From: Oryza sativa Japonica Group
Taxonomy: Eukaryota; Streptophyta; Magnoliopsida; Poales; Poaceae
Direction of reading: 5' to 3'
NCBI RefSeq assembly: GCF_034140825.1
Contig: NC_089045.1
Span: 2,352,501 to 2,416,500 of the forward strand
Length of the DNA: 64,000 nucleotides
Below the pieces are notes generated by a model. The model was given only the letters and a program-made list of their open reading frames with translations, had not been told where the DNA came from and made no database searches. Every line of letters starts with the position of its first letter. Position 1 is the stretch's first letter. This document shows, piece after piece, positions 46,040 to 57,413 of this stretch. Position numbers and translations under genes: made by a program.

Positions 46040-47023
46040 AAATTATTGGCTACAATCCAAACATCCAACATTACTATTCAAGCTACCAATAAATTGGTAG
46101 GGCACATTATTTTGGTAGTATCCAAAATGGCCTAATAAATTTTACTACAATGAATAGGTGCTACAGTTATGCATCAACCTGAACCCTTGATTTGCTATCA
46201 TGTGGTGCTAGTTCAGTTACAGACTGCAACTACACCGGATCCTGATCGGCCATGGAGTGTAACAACCTCCCCCACAAACACTGTAGAAGCATCATCCAAC
46301 ATTGCAGGTATAATTTGCAGCCTCAAACTTGTTACCAGTTGATTCTGCCTGTCTCCTGCGTGGCTTAGCCCAATGCAAGTTGCCCAACATTTTTGTCTTC
46401 GATGTCTCAAGACTACTCTCACCGAGACAATCAGACAATAATAGATTGACTTCGATTTAATTGATCCTCTCAGACTTTGTGCGAGGGGTCCTCTGAGGCT
46501 TGCATATCGGTCGATGATCGATGAACCTCTGAATTGTAAAACATATGGCCTTGTCTTGAAGAAACCGACCCCATTTCAGAGTATCAGACTATCACACCAA
46601 CTCCTGAACTGAACCCCCGACACATCCATCCAATCATCATTGTTTTAAAAATATATGATACGCCAATCCTAACATGGGACCTTGAGATTTTTAGAACACT
46701 CTGTTTAAAAGAAAAGTAAGAGAAAAAAGGTCTGCAATGGGGAGGAGCTCATCGGCTTTTATCGTTTTCTTGCTGGCTTATCTTCGTAACCAAAATTTAA
46801 AATTGAATCTAACATTAGTTTTTCCATCATATTCAATTTTTCAGCCTTGGTTTTTAAACCATTAAGAATATAAATGTAAAAATTTTTACTTATAAACTAT
46901 TTTTTTTGGTTGCTTTGCTTATGTTTCTATGGTTTATCAATCGTAGCTCAATCGATCATAAAGGACTTTTCTTCGATCATGTTTGAAATAGTTTAAAATT
47001 ATGATAAATAGCTAGTTGGTAGC
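46040..47023. other. Intergenic region, no gene seen
   Basis: AT-rich, with short ORFs only. Confidence 0.5.
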
Positions 47024-47025
47024 TA

Positions 47026-47255
47026 CTCCCTCTGTCTCATAATATAAGAGATTTTGAGATTTTACTTGTACTGTTTGACCACCCGTCTTATTCAAAAAAT
47101 TTTGGAATTATTATTTATTTTTTTTTTTACTTACTCTAAAGTACTTTAAGCACAACTTTTCGTTTTTTATATTTGTATAATTTTTTTGAATAAGACGAGT
47201 GGTCAAACAGTGTAAATAAAAACTCAAAATCCCTTATATTATGGGACGGAGGAAG
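47026..47255. mobile_element. Stowaway-like MITE
   Basis: The ends are CTCCCTCTGTCTCATAATAT and the inverse ending GGACGGAGGAAG. Long internal arms (ACTGTTTGACCACCCGTCTT against its inverse) and TA on both sides (47024-47025 and 47256-47257) are present. 230 bp. Confidence 0.9.
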
Positions 47256-47259
47256 TAAC

Positions 47260-48472
47260 TTATAAGAATCTAATATTACTTTTTCCTTACCTGTAAATTT
47301 GCCATCTATATTCAATGAATAGGCAAGCTTTGCCTTTAGTTCAAAAAAAAAGACTTATAAGAATCTGGAGAAACTGAAAAATGGAAAAACGCAATTTCTG
47401 ATTTTTAGTTTATTTTCTAGATTTATAAACTGCCATTTTTTTAGTCTGCATATTATTACACTGTTTAAATGAATTTTAAATTTTGAGTGAAGCTGCAGAT
47501 ATCACATGCTTCTCAAGCAAACCCTTCCTTTGGTCCAGTCGGTTGTCCCGGCTACACTTGGACTCACGCCTTCGAATCCATTCCACACCAACCACGCAAT
47601 GCAGGCCAATCCATTCACAAACTGCAGCCATTGCTATAGCCAGTAGCCTCCCTGGCTGCGTACCCTGCTACGTCTGATTTCAAACGCAAACTGCCAACCT
47701 CAAATAATTTCGCCTTTATTTGCCAGATTCCGTGCATTCGCCGCGGCTGCTGCTTCTGCTTGTTTATTTGATTTTTGCACAATGTTCTTCCGGTTGATTT
47801 GATTGAACTCATCGACGTCAACCTTAAACCTTCCATTCTCTTGAGCCATGAATCGTTATTGGATTTGCAATTACGTATCAAAAACTTCCGCAGCGTTCAC
47901 GCGCTGAGCGAGCTCAATTGGATATCTTTCTTATGGTAAAACATTCCTATCCGAGTTCGAGTTTTCGACTCAGCGCGTTTACAGCTAATTTTTCTTTTTT
48001 ATGAAATGTAACATACACATCGATAGGGAGACATTTAAAACAGACATATCCAAACCAATAAAAAACGTTAATAGGAATATGGTGTATGTATAGAATTTTA
48101 TTTTGATGAGATGAGTGTATTTGGAAGAAAAACTCCTCATCGTTGAGCAAGGATTTAATAATTGAGCATTTAACTATTTATCACTTTTTAATTTGACGTT
48201 TAACAATTTGCTACTCATATGCAGGGGCGGATCTACCCATTAGGCAGAGTAGATCGACCGACCCAGCTACAACCCGTATCGCTCTACACCCCAAGACCCC
48301 CTACCCCTTTATAGCAGTCATGGGCTATCAAAATTAGGTATAACAAGGTGTGAACGTCCAACAAATTAGTTTGTTTCTTCAAAACATACACACGCCACAA
48401 ACAATGATCGAGATAATTATGCGATTGACTATAAATACGATATGTGTTTTGTTCGATTGCTCTTAGAGCAAG
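47260..48472. other. Intergenic region, no gene seen
   Basis: AT-rich DNA between two MITEs, no coding chain recognised. Confidence 0.5.
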
Positions 48473-48475
48473 ATT

Positions 48476-48807
48476 AATAGTGCAGCTAGCAGCAAGCTCT
48501 AAAATTTTGTCATGTCAAGTAGAGCTAACTTATACAACAAGCTAACTACAAGTTAGTTATGAGCTGCCTTGGTTAAAGCATACATACATTAAATACTTGT
48601 ATGGATACATCAGCTGTTGGGACCCACATAACATATTTTTTATTGTCTCTCCTGGCTGCATGCGAGCTATATGGTGTGGGGCGCTATGCAAGCGCCGGCG
48701 CTAAAACAAGCGCCTTGTTTCATTCTTGGTGAATTTCTTTCCCTAATCTCAGATTAGGCTGATTATCAGGTTTTGAAGCCAACTTAATAGAGCTATTATA
48801 CCTGCTC
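48476..48807. mobile_element. Tourist-like MITE upstream of the PINOID gene
   Basis: The ends are GAGCAAGATTAATAG and CTATTATACCTGCTC, with the 3-bp duplication TTA (48473-48475 and 48808-48810). 332 bp. It lies 432 bp before the PINOID start codon and contains one TGTCTC (48644-48649), the core auxin response element sequence. Confidence 0.82.
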
Positions 48808-49239
48808 TTATGGAGTGAACATCTCTATTCTCCGTCCCATCTATATTTTAAAGCTGCATTTGTCACTGCTCATATGTCAATGACAAGTGGATCCTTATGT
48901 ATTTATGACATGTGGGTCTGATGGTAAATTGTTAAATACCACGCGTATAAGAGTAAAGATAGTTAAATATCTATTTAATAATCGGATCAAGCTGCAAATT
49001 AGCAATGTTGGTGTTCCTTGATCACATCCCGGAGAACAGGGGCCCGGAAATCCAGAAAAACAAAATAAAAAAAAAATCAAGCGCGGAACGGACGCGGATG
49101 ATCCGGCCCAGCCCATCGTCGTCAACCTCCGCCTCCTCACCTCTCCGCTTCAAATTAAAAACGCAACGCACCAACCCATCCATCTCCTCCTCTGCCTCCG
49201 CCATTTCCAACACCACCCACCACACCACAGCACATTGCA

Positions 49240-52200
49240 ATGCCTCCCGGCGGCGAGCCCGATCCGGCGGCCGACGAGCTGCAGAGCCTCAGCTTCGCCT
49301 CCTCCGACCGCTCCCGCTCCCGCTCCGCCTCCACCGTCTCCACCGCCACCACCACCTCCACCACCACCACCACCACCACGCCGCCCCGCCTCGGCGCCGT
49401 CGCGCTCTCCGACATCCGCTTCCTCAAGCGGCTCGGCGCGGGGGACATCGGCAGCGTCTACCTCGCCGAGGTCAGGGGCGCGGCGACGGCGCTGGTCGCC
49501 GCCAAGGTGATGGACAGGAAGGAGCTGGAGGGGAGGAACAAGGAGGGCCGCGCCCGCACGGAGCGGGAGATCCTCGAGGCCGTCGACCACCCCTTCCTCC
49601 CCCGCCTCTTCGGCGTCGCCGAGGGGGATCGCTGGTCCTGCCTCCTCACCGAGTTCTGCCCCGGCGGCGACCTCCACGTCCTCCGCCAGCGCCAGCCTCA
49701 CCGCCGCTTCTCCGAGTCCGCCGTCAGGTACACCACCACCGCTTGTCTTGTGCACGCATTCACTCACCCAGATGAAATGATTTCTTTTTTGAAACAATTT
49801 TGTGAACTGCTCGATTTCTGTGGCATCGATCGATCACCACATCGTTAATTTATAATTTTTTTAAATGCTAGTAAAAATGTTCGATCAAATCACTTTTTTT
49901 ATGCCGTTTTTAAGGCGTGGACTGTGACTGAAGTTGTAGCTGGAGTAGTAAGGTAGTGATTGATCTTATTCTTAGGCTTTTGGGAGAAGAATGTGGCTGA
50001 TTTCCTGCGATTTCTCTTGACTTTGGTTTCACTTTATCTGCATTTCTTTTCCTGTTTCCTTTTCGTATAAATTATATTTTGTTTTATTAATGATCTAGTA
50101 GTGGATGAAGCAACACTTGTTCTGTACTTCTTCTGTGCATTGTTTGGCCCGTGTGTCTTCTGTCAGCCATGCATCGGCCGTTTTTATCGAATAGGTTTTT
50201 TTTTTTTTGCCAGAATTGTGTTCCATCATAACAACATGGATAATGCTGTTTGATGATAGCTGCCCTTTGGATTCATTCTTTTATAACCCCAAAAAAATTA
50301 CACTTAAGAGTGCCTCAAATTAATGCATGAATCTGACTTATGAGGAGGAGAATATTTTCTTCTTCAGAAAAAGGAAAAAAAAAAGCATCTTTGTAGACAT
50401 TGTGAAGGATTGAGCATCATGGATGGGAGCTCGATCACTGGGTCACTGTCACTGTACAGTTTCTTGTTTTCGTGCCATATCGTGAGCCGCACCGCGGTCA
50501 AACACACAATCGCACGCCCATATCACCTTGCAATCACTCACTAATCACTATTGGTATTGGTGTGTTTGCTTGTGCATCCACACCTGTGGCTGCAGTGGCC
50601 TTCTGAATTTCTGAAGCTAAGACTGTTCATATGGAAGTCAAGCTGTTGTTGTCGCATGAACAGTTTGCAGTCTTTGTCCCTTGCAGGAAATTAGGCTGCT
50701 TAATTTGCATCACAAATCTGAATTTTTTACTTGCCTCTTAGATCGATGATGATCACTGCCTGCCAATATTATTATCTTCCCACTATACACAGATACTGAT
50801 GTCGTAGTAATTTCCTTCCAGAATAAACTTAAGACACAGAATTAATCTCCGCCGTACTTTCCCTGTGCAATATCTTTGATGTAGGCCATGCCAGAGATTA
50901 CGAGACAAAAACACGTCAACTTTACTAAGCTGTGTACTGATAGAAAATACTGGTAGAATTATTCGGTTACGTTTGCTCCATTACAGCATCATGTGGCTAT
51001 ATTCATTTAGACAGACTAGTAAGTAGTCCGGCCATAGCATTCACCTGCAGAGCTGTAGTCAACTCAACCTACATGCTTTGCCAGATCATCCCCAATTACC
51101 AATGTTTTATTTTTTTTTCTTCATTTCACAATATATTAACAGTGTTGCTAGAATCTAAGACCAACTAACAAAAACACCACAACATCATAGACCAACATAT
51201 ATATATTTTTTGAAGTTATTGACACTTTGGCAGTACAAAGCGATCCATGAATTCAAGAATTGATTTATTAGACGAGTTGTAGTACGTACGGCCTCAAATA
51301 CAGAATTGCATGACACGGATTTCCTACCAAGATGAATCAATGGCCAATCCCGCTATTTACGGGGGGATAATTGTACACTTGTACCAGTAGATGAGCAGTA
51401 GCAGTTTACAACGGCGTTTGTGAATTGTGAATTCTGATGGTACAAGCACAGCACACTCCTACCTAGGACCAACAACATTGCAATCAACCGCACGGTCAGG
51501 TAGATTAATTGTGCTAATGCCTGTGTGACACGAGCCAAAGCCCTTGCACTACGGCGCAAGAACCGTTCGGAGAACATGATAAATCACTCTCTGATAGCCT
51601 CATAAGTAGAGAATTATAGATGCCATTGGTCAGAGAAACTTTAACTAACACCCATGTGATGAGTGTTAATCACAGCCAACCATACGAGCCTATGAATAAA
51701 TGGATTCAGTCGAGATCAACATGGGGTAGTAGCCTAGTAGCCAGTATGGTACTTGCTGTAAGGATTAATCTAATTAACCCAAGGAATTAACAATTGAGTG
51801 CACACACATGAGCTGCATCCCCTTTATGCCATTAAGTTATCCTAATCAGCTTTGGAACGTGCAAACCTCCAACATCAATGATGCACTAGTTCGAGTACTG
51901 TCTGAAACCTTTTCACTCCTCTGCTCCCTTGTGACCTTTTCCTTTGTTGTACTGGATCACACTGTGGCATCCATGCATGTCTGTGTATCAATGCAAATAG
52001 TGCTGATAGTTGATACAGTTGGATTTGTCGTTAGTTGATACACAAATATGTGGGTTGGTTGAGGTGACATGTGAATAAAGTCAAGGGATTCACTTCCATG
52101 CTTCAGATACAGTTGCAGTATGCAATAGCCTTGCTTTGTATACAGTTGCAAAGTTGTTAAGTCCGTGTTTAGTTCCATTTCAATTTTTTTTAAAGTATAT

Positions 52201-53607
52201 ACGGACATACATTTGAAGTATTAAACGTAGACTAATAACAAAACAAATTATAGATTCCGCCTGTAAACTGCGAGACGAATCTATTAAGCCTAATTATTTC
52301 GTCATTAGCAAATGTTTACTGTAGCACAACATTGTCAAATCATAGCGTAATTAGGCTTAAAAGTTTTGTCTCACAATTTACATGCAAACTGTGCAATTGT
52401 TTTTTTCGTCCACATTTAATGCTCTATGCATGTGTCGAAACATTTGATGTGATGGAATTTTTGGAAGTTTAAAGAGAACTAAACACAGCCTAAGAATTGG
52501 TTGGTGAATTCTCTAAAAGCAAAAATGTTTGGTGAATGCTTAATTTAATAACACAAACTTAAATTTGGTGTGAAGGTTAAGATTTTCAATGGAATTTATC
52601 TTCCATGGCCAACTTGTTTTTTTTTTTTTGCATATGCTAGAAGTTGCTAAACGATTCAAAAGTTAATGTTAGTTTTGGGAGCTTGTTAATGATGGTGATA
52701 ATGTGTTGTTTTGCGTAGGTTTTATGCGGCGGAGGTGGTGGCGGCGCTGGAGTACGTCCACATGGTGGACATCGTGTACCGTGACCTGAAGCCGGAGAAC
52801 GTGCTCGTCCGCGCCGACGGCCACATCATGCTCACCGACTTCGACCTCTCGCTCAAGTGCGACCCGACGGCGCCGACGCCGGCGCACGTCATCTCGGACC
52901 CCATCGCCCTCGCCGGCGGCCAGTCTTCCTCCTCCTCCTCCTCGTCGTGCATCATCCCGTCCTGCATCGTCCCCGCCGTGTCGTGCTTCCAGCTCTTCCC
53001 AGGACGCGGGCGCCACCGCCGCCGCCGCTGGCGCGGCCGCAAGAAGCCGTCGAGCGGCGGCGGCGGCAATGGCGGCAGCAGCTTCCCCTCCGGTGGGCTG
53101 GAGCTGGAGTTCGTGGCGGAGCCGGTGGAGCTCCGGTCGATGTCGTTCGTCGGGACGCACGAGTACCTCGCGCCGGAGATCGTCTCCGGCGAGGGGCACG
53201 GCAGCTCCGTCGACTGGTGGACGCTGGGGGTGTTCGTCTTCGAGCTGCTCTACGGCGTGACGCCGTTCAAGGGCCACGACAACGAGATGACCCTGGCGAA
53301 CATCGTGGCGCGCGCGCTCGAGTTCCCCAGGGAGCCGCCCGTCTCCGCCGCCGCCAAGGACCTCGTCACGTCGCTCCTCGCCAAGGACCCGGCGCGCCGC
53401 CTCGGCGCCACCGTCGGCGCCGCGGTGATCAAGCGGCACCCCTTCTTCAGCGGCGTCAACTGGGCGCTCCTCCGCTGCGCCACGCCTCCGTACGTTCCCC
53501 CGCCGTTCAGCGTCGCCACCGCCACCGCCGCGAACGCCGCCGCCGCGAACGCTGACATGTCATACGACGACGACAGCTGCCCCGGCACACCCGTGGAGTA
53601 CTACTAG
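49240..53607 (+). CDS. PID: PINOID-type AGCVIII protein kinase
   Basis: Two exons (49240-49727 and 52719-53607) with a 2991-bp intron (AG|GTACAC, GCGTAG) give 458 residues. A Ser/Thr-rich N-terminus (1-55) precedes the kinase domain: glycine loop RLGAGDIGSVYL (65-75), Lys89, catalytic RDLKPENV (Asp185), DFD (203-205) in place of DFG, a long Ser/Arg/Gly-rich insertion (about 210-300) and the activation segment SFVGTHEYLAPE (305-316). DFD and the insertion define plant AGCVIII kinases. The absence of a PIF motif at the C-terminus and the close match to maize BIF2 in SCLLTEFCPGGDLHVLRQRQ point to PINOID. PINOID phosphorylates PIN auxin exporters at the plasma membrane and controls flower and organ initiation. 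It is OsPID or a close paralogue; the symbol is recognised from memory. A Tourist-like MITE sits in the intron and another upstream. Confidence 0.92.
52161..52490. mobile_element. Tourist-like MITE in the PINOID intron (copy 2)
   Basis: The ends are GTCCGTGTTTAGTT and AACTAAACACAGCC, with TAA on both sides (52158-52160 and 52491-52493). It is the same family as 22290-22616, in inverted orientation, sharing CGAGACGAATCTATTAAGCC-type words. It lies 229 bp before the exon 2 acceptor. Confidence 0.87.
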
Positions 53608-54397
53608 ACAAGACAAGACAGGCTATCCCAATGGAGGAAGCTGCCATGGATGAACGTGCAAAGCTAGGGAGGAAGCCGCCATTGCCGGCGCACGTGGTGG
53701 GGGACGCGGGACGGCGGCGAACCGAACTGGCATGGCGCGCACGCGGGCGCCGCGCTGTCGCGCCAAATAGTTGCCGGGTGCGTGTCCCCCCGGACGGGAG
53801 TAAATTATTGCTGCGCGTATCTGACTTTGTCTGAACGTGGTCACTTGCCTGGTTGGTGACTGTCTCACCAAAAAAGAACTTATTAACGAGTATCTCCATA
53901 GTGCTATACTAGTATATACAAATATTTTAGGCCCATTTGGACTTTTCGAGCATGTAACCCCGCAAAATTCCTATGAACTTTGAAACATGTTGCTCAGTGG
54001 TGAGTTGTATTTATGAATTCTTTTTACTAGTAAGATTTGTTCTTCCGGTCTACCGCTGACAGGCCGTAAAACTGCATATAAGCAATAAAATAATAATAAT
54101 TTGTGGATAAAACTTAAAAATATTCTTCAGTCTACAACAGATAAACTGTAAAATGACATATGAACAAACAAATAAAAAGTTTTAACCTGTGTTATTCGTA
54201 GTTTAAAATTGAGTTAACACCGAAAAGTAAGCCACATGGAAAATAAGAACTCCCAAACATCAACTCTAAATTTGAGTTTTGGCAACCAATTTATAGGAAG
54301 AGTAATGAGATGATGCTAGTTCAGAGATGCTATCTTTGAGATATGTTAAAATGAAGATAAAGACAGCACATTCAAAACGAGAAATTCATTGACATAT
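53608..54397. other. 3' flank of the PINOID gene
   Basis: 3' UTR and a GC-rich tail to about 53800, then AT-rich DNA. No further gene seen. Confidence 0.5.
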
Positions 54398-54399
54398 AC

Positions 54400-54654
54400 T
54401 TCCTCCATCCTAAAATAGAAGTATTTTTAGACTTCAATATAGTCTTCGAGATAGTACTTTGACCAACAATACCTGTAAAAATAAGATGTTTTAAATTAAA
54501 AGAGTTGCATATTATCATAGTTTGTTTAATGATAAATCATGTAACATCAATTTTAAATGATTGATCTTTTTATTTTTTTTCTATTAATAGTCAAAGTTAA
54601 AAATGTTTAACTTGACACTATGCTAAAAATATTTATATATTGAGACGAAGAGAG
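54400..54654. mobile_element. Degenerate Stowaway-like MITE
   Basis: The ends are CTTCCTCCATCCTAAAATAG and ...TGAGACGAAGAGAG, with TA on both sides (54398-54399 and 54655-54656). An internal TTTGAC/GTCAAAG pair supports the fold. The ends have diverged. Confidence 0.7.
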
Positions 54655-54832
54655 TAATTAATTGAGGTTTAATTATTATAAATTTAAAAAATAGATTTGA
54701 TATTTTTTAAGTAATTTCTATATAAAAAGTTTTTTATAAAAAAACATCGTTTAACATGTTAAAAGCATGTTAATAGAAACTAAGATAAAATATGTACTCT
54801 ATATCTTAATAAAAAAATGCTACTGATACGTA

Positions 54833-54944
54833 CCCCTTCGTTCTATAAAATCAATCTAGAACCAGATATAACATGTTTAGATTTATTTTACTATGATAAT
54901 ATGTCATATCTAATATTATATTCGTTTTTTTTTAACGGAGTGAG
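54833..54944. mobile_element. Short Stowaway-like MITE derivative
   Basis: The ends are CCCCTTCGTTCTATAAAA and ...TTTTTAACGGAGTGAG, with TA on both sides (54831-54832 and 54945-54946). At 112 bp it is about half the usual size. Confidence 0.55.
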
Positions 54945-54946
54945 TA

Positions 54947-55925
54947 CAGTTGTGGGTGTCCGGCAACCGGGCGACAGAATATGGCGAGAGGAGCAATGCA
55001 GTGGCGATCATTGCTAAATGGAATCCTGCATTTCGCTTTGCACCGCATCAGTATGCACGACAGTATCCATCACACTGTCACACACTGCTACCGTGCAGTG
55101 GCAGACTGGCAGCTGCTGTTTGTTCAGATTTCGTTTCTGGCTGGGTGCGTACTTCTAGATGAAACCAGCGTGTCTGCATCATCTCCAGCCACGTTTCTTC
55201 AGGTTAATTACAGCGGAAAAAGATGATGAAGCAGAGCATATGCTGCAAAGAGGCAAAGAGGATATGGTATATATTCAGAGAAAGTTGTAACAGATGCTAG
55301 CTGGGTAAGCTAAAGCCAAATGCAGCTACGGTGATCATGCGACGCGCCATGGAAAAGAAGAACAAAGGACGAACGACACAGGGTTACAGTTTTAATACAA
55401 AGCTGTCGGGAGCAAGATGGACGAACGAACAGGGTCACAGAGGGCATCATGATCAGTGATCAGGTTTTCAGTGCTTACCACCCTATTGTTTCCCGATCAA
55501 AAGACAGGAGTTTTTTTTTTCTTTTAACCTAGTCTTGCCATTGTTTTTAGCCTAGTCTTACATCTACAAATACAATGCCGTTTTACTGAGGAATATTTGT
55601 AGATGTAAGTTTACTTTGCAATGCCCTGCTTTGCGATGTCCTATGCAGGGTAGCAATGTATTGCAGTATTTGGGGACATTTGCGGTGCTTCGGAAGAACA
55701 TGTGAAGCAAAATCACCGCTGAGGGATGTCAATCAAACTCGACGTAAAGTTGAGGGATGACAAATAAACTTATTCCTTCTTTACTTCTTTTATCCTAGAA
55801 AGACACCAACGTGTACTGGGCTTGAAGCCCAATATGTTCTGGGCCAGTAGCCTGTAATCACGCACGTGGCCATGTTGGGCTTCGATTAAACTACTGGTAT
55901 CAGTTGACCCAGTCCGGCCCGTTCC
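54947..55925. other. Intergenic region, no gene seen
   Basis: Short ORFs only. No repeats recognised. Confidence 0.5.
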
Positions 55926-56131
55926 ATCACCGCCGCCTCCGCCGCCTGCAGTCTCCGCCGGAGCTACCCCTGTATTGATCTAAGGGGAAGTGATCTTCTA
56001 CGTGGGTTGGCAACTTGGGCACAAACGTCAAGGACTCCCATCGCCGGCGCCGCCGTCCGAGCTCGAGCTCACCGGCTACGGCTGCCATCGAGGACCACTT
56101 CCCTGAGCAGGATACCGCCGCGCGCGCCCAC
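55926..56131 (+). other. Possible first exon of an unidentified transcript
   Basis: A GC-rich, leader-like block is followed by a good splice donor (CACGC|GTAAGTA at 56132). In the plus frames it is not clearly coding. About 315 bp downstream, in what would be its intron, lies the FAR1-like MULE. It could be a 5' UTR exon of a gene or non-coding RNA disturbed by the insertion. Confidence 0.25.
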
Positions 56132-56835
56132 GCGTAAGTAAATTCTATCGCCCTTTCTGAAATGTATCTCCCGTTGTCTGTAATTTGGTAGAGAATTATT
56201 AGTGGCGGATGCGAGTGATACTCTGGAGAATCTCCCATTCATCGTGTGATGGAAACTAGCAGTATAATATTTTTCTCACAATTGGGAATGCCATTTAGCA
56301 GTTAACTCTGGTTGAATTGGCTTCGGCGTCCAAAAATTGCAACTGAACTTAACCGATCTCCAGCTAGAATTGTGGTTGCTGAGGATTAGATGGCACCTTT
56401 TTTTTTGGGGATTGGTTTAATTTAGTTTTCGACCCTCAATTATAAGAGCATCTTTCCCATCCTTACCAAATCCTGACCATTGATCTGGCCTCATCGGACG
56501 GTCCAAAATCGATGGTACCTCGTCGTACCGCACGTACGTATCACAACAGTACCGTGTGTGGGAGGGTAGTTTTGTACTTTCGCGTTATCTGTTTCCTTCT
56601 CTGTATCGCGAGAGAATAGAGCCTCGTATTCGTCGGGCAGGAGCAGGAGACAAACAAACCCTAAATGCCAAGGGCGAGCGATGGCGGCCCAAATCGGGAA
56701 GCCTTGGCGATTCGACGGCTACGGCCGGCGTCGGCGGCGCTGGATCGGTGGCGGTGGTGATTCGTCGGCGACAGCGGACGCGACTTTTCTGGATGCAACG
56801 GCGGCGCTGCATCGGCGGTGGCGGCGGCGAATCGT

Positions 56836-57017
56836 CGCCGACTGCGGGCAGCGGCCTCGATGCGTAGGCGGCGCTGCATCGTTGGCGGCGGCGATTCGTC
56901 GGCGGGAGCCCGGCAATGGTTGAAGCTATGATTCGTCGGTGACGGCGGGCGGCCGGGGCTGCATCGTCGGCGGCGACGGTGAATCGTCGGCCACTGCGGG
57001 CAGCGGCCTCGATGCGT
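56836..57017 (+). repeat. GC-rich direct repeats in the left subterminal region
   Basis: ACTGCGGGCAGCGGCCTCGA occurs twice about 155 bp apart (near 56840 and 56994), within a field of GGCGGCG and GATTCGTCGG words (56690-57020). It resembles the right subterminal repeats in base composition and the CTCGATGCG word. Confidence 0.75.
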
Positions 57018-57413
57018 GGCACAACATGCAGAGTGAGGGAGAAAACTGATCCATAAGGTGTGTGTTAATTGGTTGCTTTTTGTGGTTTTTTATTCATTGT
57101 ATGGGTATTATATATTTCCCCCAATAAATCGGTGGTGATAGATTGAAATTGTCAAAATAGTTCATACAGTTGGGACAATCAGAACCGATAGATTCAAAGA
57201 CATGGTTGGAAAGAAAAATTGAGATGTAGACACAGTGTTGCAATATAAGTCCCTAAATCCTATTGGTAACTTGAGATGTAGACGCTTCATGTAGTTTGCC
57301 ATGTTCAGACTCAAGACGTCTTATGTCTTCGTGGACTGAAAGTACTATGTTCAAAGTAACATTACAATTTCAGTGAATAAAACAATATTAGCTTTATGAA
57401 GAGGTTAATAACA

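Noticed and set aside
49005-49775. Alternative plus frame of 256 codons overlapping PINOID exon 1
   Set aside because: It is a Pro/Arg/His-rich shadow frame. The kinase frame carries all conserved motifs.
52669-53555. Other long frames across PINOID exon 2
   Set aside because: They are antisense or shifted shadows of a highly GC-rich kinase exon.
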